In this document: positions 18,377 to 27,174 of the stretch, one piece after another
Layout of the letters: the number at the start of each line of letters is the position of its first letter
How positions within the stretch are numbered: position 1 is the first letter of the stretch
Assembly (NCBI GenBank): GCA_001602415.1
Contig: CP012155.1
Span: 1,426,001-1,490,000 of the forward strand
From: Bacteroidetes bacterium UKL13-3
GTDB taxonomy: Bacteria > Bacteroidota > Bacteroidia > UKL13-3
Direction: 5' to 3'
DNA length: 64,000 nucleotides
Notes under the pieces: generated by a model
Database searches by the model: none
Seen by the model: only the letters and a program-made list of their open reading frames with translations
Told to the model about the DNA's origin: nothing
Made by a program: the position numbers and the translations under genes

Positions 18377-18463
18377 AAGTAAAAAGCAAATGAAACAACA
18401 GGTGCTTTGGGTATCAAACGTTATAATCTTTCTTCTAACAAATGGATTTTAAAATATTTCACA

Positions 18464-18595
18464 ATGAATGAAATTAGCAACCTCAAATCTCATCAGTCCA
18501 TCATAAAACAAATACTTAGTCATGAACGAGGAAGATTGGCTTTAGAAAACGCTTGGAGAGCTAAATATGGATTTCCTATTTTATGTAAACGTTAA
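18464..18595 (+). CDS. Small hypothetical protein after nrdA
   Basis: From ATG 18464 the frame encodes 43 residues (MNEISNLKSHQSI ... YGFPILCKR); an upstream TTG at 18407 would give 62. I do not recognise it. It is lysine/arginine-rich with no signal or membrane segment. It lies between a possible recombination core (CAAACGTTATAATC, GTT at 18420-18422) and palindrome copy 4, so it may be the payload of a small, poorly preserved cassette. Confidence 0.35.
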   Translation: MNEISNLKSHQSIIKQILSHERGRLALENAWRAKYGFPILCKR

Positions 18596-18604
18596 CCTTA
18601 GCAT

Positions 18605-18671
18605 TTGGTAGCACATTTGCAGTTTTTCCAAACACACAAAGCCAAACAAAAAACAGCAAAAGAGCAACCAA
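18605..18671 (+). repeat. CACATTTG/CAAAAGAG palindrome family, copy 4
   Basis: The left arm TTGGTAGCACATTTGCAG and the right arm CAGCAAAAGAGCAACCAA pair with mismatches at the same two A/A positions as in copies 2 and 3. It lies 9 bp after the small ORF and ~65 bp before the first IS91-like element. Confidence 0.55.
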
Positions 18672-18737
18672 GCCAGCGCACAACGACAGACCATAGCGGA
18701 CAGACAAACACGACCGAAAAAAACAACGCCCTATAAC

Positions 18738-19535
18738 AAATAGCGCTTAAACGAAGTGTACCCACTTCGTTTAAGCGTGTGTTGACTGAAGCGTGACGGG
18801 GTTTTTTGCGAGTTATGTGTTTTGAATGTTTAGGATTATTTTTGGCTGCTTGGTGGGTGTATTTTTAGTTGGTGCAGCTTTACTTTTTTAGCGCTTTAAT
18901 GCGCTTTTTTTGTGCTTTTTGTTTTGCAGGCTGGTAACTTTTGTGTGTTGTTTTAGGTTTTGGGCAATGCGCGGCCTAGTTGCCTGTTTTAGGCAATTAA
19001 GGTTATGCAATATTTAACGCTTGCTAGTGGGCTTGGTGTAGCAATGCCAATGGTGGTGCTTTAAACAATTGTTTGCACTCTTGCTTTGATAATACTACTG
19101 GTAAGGTTTGGTTTTTTTTGATACTGGGTAGTTTAATGGCTGCATCTTCCATACCAAATATTCTGAACCAAAAACGTAATGCAAAAACTGCATGCTTAAA
19201 GTAGCTGATGGATTTTCCTTCTACCTCGGTGCTTCTGTAAAAATAAGCGTTTAACTCATCAATACTTATGTGATGAGGAAACCTATTAAAGTGCAAGGCT
19301 ACGTAAGCCAACGAGCGACCATAGTTGGTTAACAATCCTTTGCTTAATTGTTTTACCATTACCTGCTCTAAAAAATAATCGTAAGCTTGGCTAAAGCCTA
19401 TTACCGATAACTTTGCTTGATGTACAATTGTTGATGTTGTGTTTTTTTTAATGTCATAACTTTATTGTTTTGATTTTATTTCTTACAAAGTTTATCCTAT
19501 TTTGCAATGAAATGCTACCGCAGGTTTAGTTCAAC
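18738..19535 (-). mobile_element. IS91-like element copy A (internal deletion derivative)
   Basis: An approximately 800-bp unit repeated almost identically at 26221 and 29599. The left end carries a long palindrome (GCGCTTAAACGAAGTG...CACTTCG..TTAAGCG), as expected for the oriIS end of IS91 elements. The right end is ...CCGCAGGTTTAGTTCAAC. The element is directly preceded by CCTATAAC and followed by the inner part of an attC-like site. The exact right border is uncertain because AAC occurs at both ends. It retains only the N-terminal part of a tyrosine recombinase ORF fused to the last residues of the transposase. Confidence 0.75.
19024..19359 (-). pseudogene. Truncated tyrosine recombinase of IS91-like copy A
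   Basis: MVKQLSKGLLTNYGRSL... is the SAM-like N-terminal core-binding domain of a tyrosine recombinase, ending in LPVVLSKQECKQLFKAP, just where the catalytic domain should start. The frame then joins PLALLHQAH, the C-terminal tail of the IS91 transposase seen in copy B, so a deletion removed the catalytic domain and almost the entire transposase. The open frame continues ~75 bp upstream without an ATG; an ATG at the edge of an A8 run would need a +1 shift. Non-functional as a recombinase. Confidence 0.75.
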
Positions 19536-19656
19536 AACACCTACAAGAAATTGGTGGTTTTGTGATACGCAGAAACATTTGTGGTGCATGGAAATTTAGT
19601 TCTTCGCAACTATATTCGTGCTGACAAGCACCAACTTCTTGTAGCTGTCAAACGTT
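19533..19656 (+). other. attC-like site A (interrupted by IS copy A)
   Basis: AAC (19533-19535) to GTT (19654-19656). The arms CTACAAGAAATTGGTG and CACCAACTTCTTGTAG pair with one mismatch (19541 onward and up to 19644). The cassette-specific AAC partner (CCTATAAC, 18730-18737) lies on the other side of the IS element. Confidence 0.7.
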
Positions 19657-19753
19657 AGCTGTAATAATATGAATAGCCATCAAACGAAATCACATTGAAA
19701 CCAATGAGTAAAATTATCGAAGTTCCATATGACTTAAAAATCAAATAAAAAAT

Positions 19754-20818
19754 ATGAAGTTTATCTACACGTTGACATTAATGTTGTTCTTGCATAGTGC
19801 ATATGGACAATCTGCCCAAGACTTTGCTGACATTGGCTACAGCGCTATACAAAAGCAAGATTATAAAACAGGGCTGACAAATTTTTCAAAAGCTATTCAA
19901 GCTGACCCGAAACAAGCTTGGTTCTATCATAATAGAGCCGTCTGCTATGACGCACTTGAAAATTATCAGAGTGCGATCACCGACTTCAACAAAGCTCTAT
20001 CTATTGAAAAGACCGCAGATAGTTATAATGGAATCGGTATAACAAATACTAATCTAAATAACTTCAATGAAGCAATTAAAAACTTCAATCTGGCATTGAC
20101 ACTTGACAAAAATAATATTGAATCCTATTTTAATCTTGGCTATGCCTATGGAAATTTGAAGAGATATCAGGAAGCTCTAAGCAATTTCAATTCAGCAATA
20201 AAAATCAATTCCAATCATTTCAATTCCTTACACGGGAGAGCTATTACATTAATAACACTTTCAAGATTTAATGAAGCATTAACCGACCTTAATTCACTTG
20301 CTAAAATAAAACCTGAAGACCTGGAAATAATAAGCTATAGAGCAATGTGCTATTATGAAACAGCAGATTACAATAATGCAATTCAAGATTACTCGACTCT
20401 TTTAATCTCAGACCCAAATAACGTAAGTTTACTTTCTAATAGAGCAGCTTCCTATAGCTTTACAAATTCCTATGACAAAGCAATAGTTGACTACACAAAG
20501 ATTCTTAGTATTGTAAAGACCGGTAATTCAAAGTATACATTAGCAACAACTTATTATTTTCGGGGTAAGGCTTACGCATCCAACGAAGATTACAAATCTT
20601 CTGTTAATGATTTTACAGAGTGTATAAAAAACAAACCAGACGACAATACCGCTTATTTTTATCGAGCAACCTCCAGAATGCAATTAGGTGACAAGACAGG
20701 TGCTTGTGCTGACTATAAAGACGCTATCAAACTTGGTTTTAAATCATCGTTTGACTACAAACAAATAGTACAGTCTGACCCTAAATACTTGGACGAATAT
20801 TTTGAAGAATGCAAATAA
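19754..20818 (+). CDS. Secreted tetratricopeptide-repeat protein
   Basis: The protein has 354 residues with a signal peptide (MKFIYTLTLMLFLHSAYGQ). From residue ~22 to the end it is built of about nine 34-residue TPR units with the usual G/Y-A...A...P pattern (e.g. AWFYHNRAVCYDALENYQSA, SYFNLGYAYGNLKRYQEA). TPR solenoids bind partner proteins; no enzymatic domain is present. It is the only gene of its cassette (19654-20832), and the cassette ends are 14/15 complementary (GTTAGCTGTAATAAT against the end at 20818-20832). Confidence 0.85.
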   Translation: MKFIYTLTLMLFLHSAYGQSAQDFADIGYSAIQKQDYKTGLTNFSKAIQADPKQAWFYHNRAVCYDALENYQSAITDFNKALSIEKTADSYNGIGITNTNLNNFNEAIKNFNLALTLDKNNIESYFNLGYAYGNLKRYQEALSNFNSAIKINSNHFNSLHGRAITLITLSRFNEALTDLNSLAKIKPEDLEIISYRAMCYYETADYNNAIQDYSTLLISDPNNVSLLSNRAASYSFTNSYDKAIVDYTKILSIVKTGNSKYTLATTYYFRGKAYASNEDYKSSVNDFTECIKNKPDDNTAYFYRATSRMQLGDKTGACADYKDAIKLGFKSSFDYKQIVQSDPKYLDEYFEECK

Positions 20819-20832
20819 TTACTACAGCTAAC

Positions 20833-21817
20833 AAATAGCGCTTAAACGAAGTGTACCCACTTCGATTTAAGCGTGTGTTGACTGAAGCGTGACGGGGTTT
20901 TTCGCGAGTTATGTGTTTTGAATGTTTGGGATTATTTTTGGCTGCTTGGTGGGTGTATTTTTAGTTGGTGCAGCTTTACTTTTTTAGCGCTTTAATGCGC
21001 TTTTTTTGTGCTTTTTGTTTTGCAGGCTGGTAACTTTTGTGTGTTGTTTTAGGTTTTGGGCAATGCGCGGCCTAGTTGCCTGTTTTAGGCAATTAAGGTT
21101 ATGCAATATTTAACGCTTGCTGGCGGGCTTGGTGTAGCAATGCCAATGGTGGTGCATTGGCTTCAAAACTCATTAAGCGTATCATTACTCCGGTTTTACA
21201 GCATGGGCATTTTTCTATGTCTATTCCATGCTTTTGCAACAGCATTTGTTGCCACGTTATTAATGCTTGTTGTCGTTTGGGTATTATACCCATTTGCATT
21301 TGTTGGGTGCGCAACTTGGGTTTGTTACGGCTGGCCAATATGCCGTAATGCCGTATTTTTCTGAACCCTGCTGGTAGTATATGCATACTAAACCTGCGCA
21401 AAAACTCTACCCCGCTTAACTCCATTACTTTTTGCTGCCCTCCACTGCGGTAATCTTTGTAAGTAAACTTTACCGTTTGGTTATTTACATCTAACAAGCG
21501 ATGATTGCTTATGGCTATTTTATGGCTGTAACGTCCTAAGTATTCTATTACTTGCTTTGGGCCGGCAAAGGGTTGTTTGGCATACACTACCCAACTTTTT
21601 TGATACAAAATTTCGCGCAAGGTTTTGTTTAGCTCTTGCTTTTGCGAGGAGAGCAGTTGCCTAAATCCTTCCATAAATTTTGCCCGATAAACTTTGCTTA
21701 ATGTACAATTGTTGATGTTGTGTTTTTTTTTAATGTCATAACTTTATTGTTTTGATTTTATTTCTTACAAAGTTTATCCTATTTTGCAATGAAATGCTAC
21801 CGCAGGTTTAGTTCAAC
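20833..21817 (-). mobile_element. IS91-like element copy B (different deletion, retains transposase part)
   Basis: It has the same ends as copies A, C and D (palindromic left end after AGCTAAC, right end CAGGTTTAGTTCAAC), but ~985 bp long. It keeps the C-terminal 191 residues of the transposase and lacks the recombinase gene except a few bases near the right end. It shows that the element family originally carried two genes, a tyrosine recombinase and an IS91-type HUH/Y2 transposase, both on the minus strand. Confidence 0.75.
21099..21674 (-). pseudogene. IS91 family transposase, C-terminal fragment
   Basis: The 191 residues match the C-terminal part of IS91/IS801-type transposases. The paired-tyrosine catalytic motif is present (EYLGRYSHKIAISNHRLL, Y-x-x-x-Y), followed by TYKDYRSGGQQKVMEL, EFLRRFSMHILP.GFRKIRHYG and a Cys pair (KCPCCKTG). 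The N-terminal zinc finger and HUH region are missing, so it should be inactive. The tail PPLALLHQARQQALNIA is the same as that fused to the recombinase fragments in the other copies. Confidence 0.85.
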
Positions 21818-21939
21818 AGCACCTACCCAAAAGCGGGGTTTCAGTGGTTAAATCAGGCTTTGTGCTTCTATTTAAGTTCATCATATATTGACAGTTTAGT
21901 GTTCCAAAATCCCCGCCTTCGGGTAGCTGCAGAACCGTT
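21815..21939 (+). other. attC-like site B (interrupted by IS copy B)
   Basis: AAC (21815-21817) to GTT (21937-21939). The arms CTACCCAAAAGCGGGG and CCCCGCCTTCGGGTAG pair with two mismatches. The central segment (GTGCTT..., ACAGTTTAGTG) is related to the centre of sites 14225 and 27017. Confidence 0.7.
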
Positions 21940-22012
21940 ATAAGCAAGCCTATCCACGCGGTAGGCCGACTATGTAAGTTCTTTATCAACCGCACATTTA
22001 AATTTAACAATT

Positions 22013-22834
22013 ATGACAAAGGAATCAGAAAACACACAAGAGCCAATTAAAGTTGACACAACAGTAAAACCAAATACGAGGGTAAAACCAAAAGCTATAT
22101 ACTTAATGATATTCAATAAAAGTAAGGGCGTAAGCCCTTGCTTTTATATTAAAATGTTACTAAAATCTATTTTAGTAATTGTGTCTGTTGTTTTTGTTGT
22201 AATTCTTGGAACATTATCCCATGAATTTGGACACTACATAATGGCAAAACATCTCGGTTACGAATCTTCTTTAAACTATGCACACACAATTTATGTTGAC
22301 AAGCATAATGTAGAATTCGTAAAATATTCCTTCGACAAATATCAAAATTATATTAATAAAGGCCTTTCTTTCCCTAATTCAGACAAATACTACTTTTTAA
22401 AAAATAAATATTTTAGAGACGGTTTCCTAATAACATTAAATGGAATATTAACCACCATAGTAATTAGCATAATTGGTTTAAATATAGCAGTATATTCAGA
22501 CAAAAATGACAAGAGAAATATAACCTATTTAGGTGCTTTCTTTTGTCTTTTTATACTTAGACAACCTTGCAATTTTTTTATAGGTTTATTAAATAGTTTA
22601 ATACTTGACAAACCTAATCATAGTGATGAGATAAAACTTGCAAGTGCCCTGCATATTCCTTCACTCTCCTTAGAATTTATCACTAGCTTACTTGCAATTT
22701 TTATGTATCATAGACTAATGAATTTAAAAGTATTTAAGAATATAAAAGTTTTTGTTTCATTTCATATACTATTTGGAGGTATAACAGGTTATTACCTTTG
22801 GTTATACAAATTTGGTCATGTATTACTACCATGA
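22013..22834 (+). CDS. M50-like membrane zinc metalloprotease homologue
   Basis: The 273-residue protein has a charged N-terminus (1-~40) and several membrane segments (~45-70, ~140-160, ~170-195, ~225-270). The first segment runs into LSHEFGHYIMAKHLGY, an HExxH zinc site inside or at the membrane as in M50 site-2 proteases. A second conserved metal-ligand motif (e.g. NPDG) is not obvious, so it may be a divergent or non-proteolytic member. It is the only gene of its cassette and has no recognised neighbour partner. Confidence 0.6.
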   Translation: MTKESENTQEPIKVDTTVKPNTRVKPKAIYLMIFNKSKGVSPCFYIKMLLKSILVIVSVVFVVILGTLSHEFGHYIMAKHLGYESSLNYAHTIYVDKHNVEFVKYSFDKYQNYINKGLSFPNSDKYYFLKNKYFRDGFLITLNGILTTIVISIIGLNIAVYSDKNDKRNITYLGAFFCLFILRQPCNFFIGLLNSLILDKPNHSDEIKLASALHIPSLSLEFITSLLAIFMYHRLMNLKVFKNIKVFVSFHILFGGITGYYLWLYKFGHVLLP

Positions 22835-22870
22835 CAGAAAAATCATCCTCTTCCGCATGCTACGCCCTAT

Positions 22871-22993
22871 AACACACGTCTCGCGCTATTGCCGTTAAAG
22901 TGCTAAATTCAATCTTTTATTTACGCATTATTTTCTATCTTGGTTGACAGTTCCTGCACCGCAAACGGCAACAGCGCAAGGCGTGGGAACGTT
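22871..22993 (+). other. attC-like site C (uninterrupted)
   Basis: AAC (22871-22873) to GTT (22991-22993). The arms GCGCTATTGCCGTT (22882 onward) and AACGGCAACAGCGC (to 22977) pair with one mismatch, and ACACACG/CGTGGGAACGTT extend the stem with unpaired bases. This is the clearest uninterrupted example; it ends in GTTAGGCG, which fits the GTTRRRY core consensus of attC sites. Confidence 0.75.
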
Positions 22994-23047
22994 AGGCGTA
23001 ATGCTAAAAAATCGACACGTTAGGCTCAATTTAAACTCGACTCATAC

Positions 23048-23764
23048 ATGAAGAAATCAGTTTTAATAATCAAAGGACACAGTAAAACAGACGTTGAGCT
23101 AATTAATGACCGAAAAATCATTCAGTTGTACATTGACTTCTTTACGAGTAATGCAGGTGGTTGTTTTGACTTTGATAGCGAGATTTTTATTTTAGAAGAA
23201 CCCGAATTACAAACAATTAAAGAATTAGCATTTTTAAATTCAAATGACTATTTAATATTGTTGTTAGTTGGACATGGTGCAAATAAAGACGGAATTCAAA
23301 TATTTCAGCTTACAAAAGATTTATTAATTCAGCCAGGACAACTTCAGTTTGAATGTGAACGTCAGCTTCAGATAATTGTATCTTGCAGAAATGTGATTGA
23401 CTTTGAACTTGATATTAAGAGAATTAATAGACTTATTCCAAAATATGCCTATGGAGGTTATATAAAAAGACCACTTACGAGAGAAGAATCGTTAATTAAA
23501 TTTAATGAAGCATTGGCAAATTCAGACAAAGGGGTCGTTTACGTTTTCGCGTGTAATATTGGCGAAAGTGCATACAGCTATTTTTTTCTACAAGTTTTAG
23601 TGGATGTCTCAATTTACCTTCACGAATATTTTAGAGAACACATTTACTCTATTTCTGACATATTTGGCCATGTAGAAAAACAAGTTGTGGATTTATCAAA
23701 GGGAAACCAAACACCAATAAAAATGGGAGACGGTGATTTTCCATTCGTTGTGACAATAATATAA
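23048..23764 (+). CDS. Caspase-like (clan CD) protein
   Basis: The protein has 238 residues and no signal peptide. LILLLVGHGANKDG (~residues 73-86) gives the strand-GHG-xxx-DG pattern of the catalytic His in caspase/metacaspase folds, and LQIIVSCRNVID (~residues 110-121) the strand-xxCRN pattern of the Cys in bacterial caspase-like proteins. A third element, GNQTPIKMGDGDFPF near the C-terminus, matches the QTP...DFxF end of such domains. Catalytic assignment is inference. It is the first gene of a four-gene unit in one cassette; the next start is 4 bp later. Confidence 0.6.
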   Translation: MKKSVLIIKGHSKTDVELINDRKIIQLYIDFFTSNAGGCFDFDSEIFILEEPELQTIKELAFLNSNDYLILLLVGHGANKDGIQIFQLTKDLLIQPGQLQFECERQLQIIVSCRNVIDFELDIKRINRLIPKYAYGGYIKRPLTREESLIKFNEALANSDKGVVYVFACNIGESAYSYFFLQVLVDVSIYLHEYFREHIYSISDIFGHVEKQVVDLSKGNQTPIKMGDGDFPFVVTII

Positions 23765-23767
23765 ACT

Positions 23768-24310
23768 GTGCGTATGCTAAACAAAATCGCATTTATAGGA
23801 GGAATTCACGGAGTTGGTAAGAGTACCATTTGCCGACACATTTGCGATGAAGTAAAATTAGAATACTTATCAGCAAGCGAACTAATAAAATGGAAAGACA
23901 TTAATGAAGATGTTCAAAACAAAAAAGTGAAGAATATTCCTGCGACTCAAGACCGTTTAGTGATCGGCTTGACAAATAGCATTGAAAAGAATAAATCTTA
24001 TATACTTGATGGACATTACTGCTTACTTAACAGCGAAAACGAAATAGTAAATATCCCACTTGACACATTTAAATTAATCAACCCCATTTCATTGAATATA
24101 ATATTGGGTGACATCGGAGAAATTAAAAGTAGACTTGAAAAAAGAGACAATAGACCCTATGACCAAGACCTATTGAGCCGAATGCAGGAAAGTGAGCTAA
24201 ATTACGCTAGACAATTGTCAAAAACTTTGGGGGTAACTTTAAACATAGGCACTCAGAATGACTTTTCAGAATTATTAACTTCGTTGCATAAAATATTTAC
24301 AAATCGATGA
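23768..24310 (+). CDS. P-loop kinase/ATPase (adenylate-kinase-like AAA_18 type)
   Basis: The protein has 180 residues. Walker A is GGIHGVGKST (~residues 11-20) at the N-terminus, with a hydrophobic strand and D-G-H (ILDGHYCLL) in place of Walker B, and an arginine-rich lid region (SRLEKRDNRPYD). This layout fits small nucleotide kinases and KTI12/AAA_18-like proteins. The start may be GTG 23768 or ATG 23774. Its end overlaps the next gene by 4 bp (ATGA), indicating translational coupling. The substrate cannot be told from sequence. Confidence 0.7.
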   Translation: MRMLNKIAFIGGIHGVGKSTICRHICDEVKLEYLSASELIKWKDINEDVQNKKVKNIPATQDRLVIGLTNSIEKNKSYILDGHYCLLNSENEIVNIPLDTFKLINPISLNIILGDIGEIKSRLEKRDNRPYDQDLLSRMQESELNYARQLSKTLGVTLNIGTQNDFSELLTSLHKIFTNR

Positions 24311-25824
24311 GAATTTTACTTGATACAAATATTATTATACACCGAGAGGCAAGTAAGGTAATCAACCCAGACATTGGATATCTATTTCAATGGCTTGACA
24401 AGTTGAAATTGGAAAAGTGTATCCATCCATTGACGGTTGAAGAACTTAATAGAAATAAAGATGCCGAAACAGTTAAGACGATGAATATTAAAATCGGCAA
24501 CTATCATCTTTTAAAAACACAAGCACCATTTGAAGGAAAAATTGTCGAGATAAGTTCTAAAATTGATTTAAACGGCAATGATATTAATGACTCCAAAATT
24601 TTAAATGAGGTTTATCAAGGAAGAGTCGATATTTTAATTTCCGAAGACAAAAAAATACATACAAAGGCGCAGCTTTTAAATATTTCGGAAAAGGTTTTTA
24701 AGATTGATGCATTTTTAGAAAAAGTTACTGCTGAAAACCCAGCATTAGTAGATTATAAAATATTAGCTGTTAAAAAACTATACTTCGGTGAAGTAAAATT
24801 AGCTGACCCATTTTTTGATAGTTTTCGAGAGGACTATCAGTATCCTCCTTTTGATGGATGGTTCAATAAAAAATCAGACGAAATTTCGTATGTATGTTTT
24901 CAAAATGATGTTTTGTCTGCATTCCTTTTCATAAAAATTGAAAACGAAGGAGAGCCATATTCAGACATAGCACCTCCATTTGTAGCAAAGAAACGGCTTA
25001 AAATTGGAACATTTAAAGTTACAAGCAATGGTTTTAAAATAGGGGAACGATTTTTAAAAATAATTTTCGACAATGCTTTAAAGCAAAAAGTAACTGAAAT
25101 TTATGTTACAATTTTTGATAAAAGACCTGAGCAAGAAAGGTTAATCGCTTTGCTCGAAGAATGGGGCTTTAAGTTTCACGGCATAAAGTCTACAAAAAAC
25201 GGAGAGGAGAAAGTTTATGTTAAAGATTTTAATAGAGATACACAAATAAATCTTGAATTCCCGAAATTAACATATCCATTTATCTCAAAAGAAAGCAATG
25301 TATTTATCGTTCCTATTTATCAGGCTTATCATACCGAACTTTTACCCGATTCTTTTTTAAGAACAGAATCTCCTAAGGACTTTGTCGAAAATGAACCACA
25401 TAGGAATGCTTTGAGTAAAGTCTACATCTCACGTTCTTATGAACGTAATTTAAAAAGTGGAGACAGAATAGTTTTTTACCGAACAGGAGACCCAGGAAAT
25501 GCAATTCATACAGGAGTGGCGACAACAGTTGGAATTGTGGAATCAGTAATCACAGACATTAAAGATGAAGCTACTTTCTTAGCATTATGCAGAAAGAGAA
25601 GTGTATTCTCTGACGAAGAACTAAAGAAACATTGGAACTACAATAAGTACAGCCGGCCTTTTATTGTTAATTTCTTATATTCTTTCTCTTATCCAAAAAG
25701 ACCGAATTTAAAATGGCTAAATGACAACGGAGTAATTCCAGATATTTTAGATATGCCAAGAGGATTTCGTAAAATTTCACAACAAGATTTCATAAATATT
25801 GCAAATTATTCATTCAGACAATGA
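24307..25824 (+). CDS. PIN nuclease - GNAT acetyltransferase - PUA/EVE-like fusion protein
   Basis: The protein has 505 residues in three parts. Residues 1-~140 form a PIN domain: RILLDTNIIIHRE with Asp6, an acidic residue in TVEELNR, and D-x-x-I/ISEDKKI later, the layout of metal-dependent RNases. Residues ~150-310 resemble a GNAT fold (FKVTSNGFKIGERFLKIIFDNA, IYVTIF, LLEEWGFKFHG). Residues ~330-505 resemble an EVE/ASCH-type PUA-like domain (SGDRIVFYRTGDPGN ... TTVGIVESVI). The parts suggest RNA recognition with nuclease and acyl-transfer activities. It overlaps both neighbours by 4 bp. Confidence 0.7.
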   Translation: MRILLDTNIIIHREASKVINPDIGYLFQWLDKLKLEKCIHPLTVEELNRNKDAETVKTMNIKIGNYHLLKTQAPFEGKIVEISSKIDLNGNDINDSKILNEVYQGRVDILISEDKKIHTKAQLLNISEKVFKIDAFLEKVTAENPALVDYKILAVKKLYFGEVKLADPFFDSFREDYQYPPFDGWFNKKSDEISYVCFQNDVLSAFLFIKIENEGEPYSDIAPPFVAKKRLKIGTFKVTSNGFKIGERFLKIIFDNALKQKVTEIYVTIFDKRPEQERLIALLEEWGFKFHGIKSTKNGEEKVYVKDFNRDTQINLEFPKLTYPFISKESNVFIVPIYQAYHTELLPDSFLRTESPKDFVENEPHRNALSKVYISRSYERNLKSGDRIVFYRTGDPGNAIHTGVATTVGIVESVITDIKDEATFLALCRKRSVFSDEELKKHWNYNKYSRPFIVNFLYSFSYPKRPNLKWLNDNGVIPDILDMPRGFRKISQQDFINIANYSFRQ

Positions 25825-26189
25825 GAGTATTACTATCCATAAAACCAGAATATGCCTTCAAAATTTTTGATGGTACAAAAAAATTTGAATTCCGTAAGGT
25901 TATATTCAAAAATCCAAACATAAAAACAGTTGTTGTTTATGCTTCATCTCCAGTTCAACAAGTCATTGGCGAATTTGAAATTGACGACATTTTCAGTTTC
26001 GACCCTCAAGCAATTTGGAAAATGACAAAAAAATATTCAGGTATAACAGAAGACTTTTTCTACGAGTATTTTGCTGACAGAGAAATTGCACACGCAATCA
26101 AAATAAAAAGTACAAAAAAGTATAGAAAACCGCTATCAATAAGGGACGACTTTAATGTTGTTCCGCCTCAGTCATATGTTTACTTGTAA
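25821..26189 (+). CDS. ASCH-domain protein
   Basis: The 122-residue protein is an almost complete ASCH domain: LLSIKPEYAFKIFDGTKKFE at the N-terminus with the conserved Gly-x-K-x-x-E-x-R/FRK, and IGEFEIDDI in the middle. ASCH is a PUA-related fold that binds RNA or modified nucleosides; some members are N4-acetylcytidine amidohydrolases (YqfB). It overlaps the PIN-GNAT gene by 4 bp and is the last gene of the cassette. In this context it might act as antagonist or sensor for the fusion protein, which is inference. Confidence 0.75.
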   Translation: MRVLLSIKPEYAFKIFDGTKKFEFRKVIFKNPNIKTVVVYASSPVQQVIGEFEIDDIFSFDPQAIWKMTKKYSGITEDFFYEYFADREIAHAIKIKSTKKYRKPLSIRDDFNVVPPQSYVYL

Positions 26190-26220
26190 CGACAGTGGAC
26201 AGAAAGCACATACGCCTAAC

Positions 26221-27019
26221 AAATAGCGCTTAAACGAAGTGTACCCACTTCGATTTAAGCGTGTGTTGACTGAAGCGTGACGGGGTTTTTTGCGAGTTAT
26301 GTGTTTTGAATGTTTGGGATTATTTTTGGCTGCTTGGTGGGTGTATTTTTAGTTGGTGCAGCTTTACTTTTTTAGCGCTTTAATGCGCTTTTTTTGTGCT
26401 TTTTGTTTTGCAGGCTGGTAACTTTTGTGTGTTGTTTTAGGTTTTGGGAAATGCGCGGCCTAGTTGCCTGTTTTAGGCAATTAAGGTTATGCAATATTTA
26501 ACGCTTGCTGGCGGGCTTGGTGTAGCAATGCCAATGGTGGTGCTTTAAACAATTGTTTGCACTCTTGCTTTGATAATACTACTGGTAAGGTTTGGTTTTT
26601 TTTGATACTGGGTAGTTTAATGGCTGCATCTTCCATACCAAATATTCTGAACCAAAAACGTAATGCAAAAACTGCATGCTTAAAGTAGCTGATGGATTTT
26701 CCTTCTACCTCGGTGCTTCTGTAAAAATAAGCGTTTAACTCATCAATACTTATGTGATGAGGCAACCTATTAAAGTGCAAGGCTACGTAAGCCAACGAGC
26801 GACCATAGTTGGTTAACAATCCTTTGCTTAATTGTTTTACCATTACCTGCTCTAAAAAATAATCGTAAGCTTGGCTAAAGCCTATTACCGATAACTTTGC
26901 TTGATGTACAATTGTTGATGTTGTGTTTTTTTTAATGGCATAACTTTATTGTTTTGATTTTATTTCTTACAAAGTTTATCCTATTTTGCAATGAAATGCT
27001 ACCGCAGGTTTAGTTCAAC
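26221..27019 (-). mobile_element. IS91-like element copy C (same deletion as A)
   Basis: Near-identical to copy A along ~799 bp, including the palindromic left end and the internal junction between recombinase and transposase tail. It is preceded by ACGCCTAAC, the end of the caspase/PIN cassette, and followed by the attC-like arm GGCGTTTGGC. Confidence 0.75.
26487..26843 (-). pseudogene. Truncated tyrosine recombinase of IS91-like copy C
   Basis: 118 residues, the same N-terminal recombinase domain as in copy A (one Phe-to-Leu difference at the FNRLPHH position) fused to the transposase tail PPLALLHQARQQALNIA. No catalytic Arg/His/Tyr residues are retained. Confidence 0.75.
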
Positions 27020-27140
27020 AGGCGTTTGGCAAAAAAGCGGGCTTAGTGCTTAAATGAAGCTTTGTGCTTCGTATCAAGCTCAGTGCTGGCAGACAGTTTA
27101 GTGCTTCGAAATCCGCTTCTTCGCCAAGCGCCAAACCGTT
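27017..27140 (+). other. attC-like site D (interrupted by IS copy C)
   Basis: AAC (27017-27019) to GTT (27138-27140). The arms are GGCGTTTGGCAAAAAAGCGG and CCGCTTCTTCGCCAAGCGCC, as in site 14225-14348. Near identity of two sites located ~13 kb apart argues for recent duplication or constraint. Confidence 0.7.
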
Positions 27141-27174
27141 ATATGCTATGCTAAAAAAAACCACATAAATAAGA

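Noticed and set aside
21101-21364. Plus-strand 87-residue frame with apparent membrane segments
   Set aside because: Antisense to the IS91 transposase fragment, whose catalytic motif is unambiguous.
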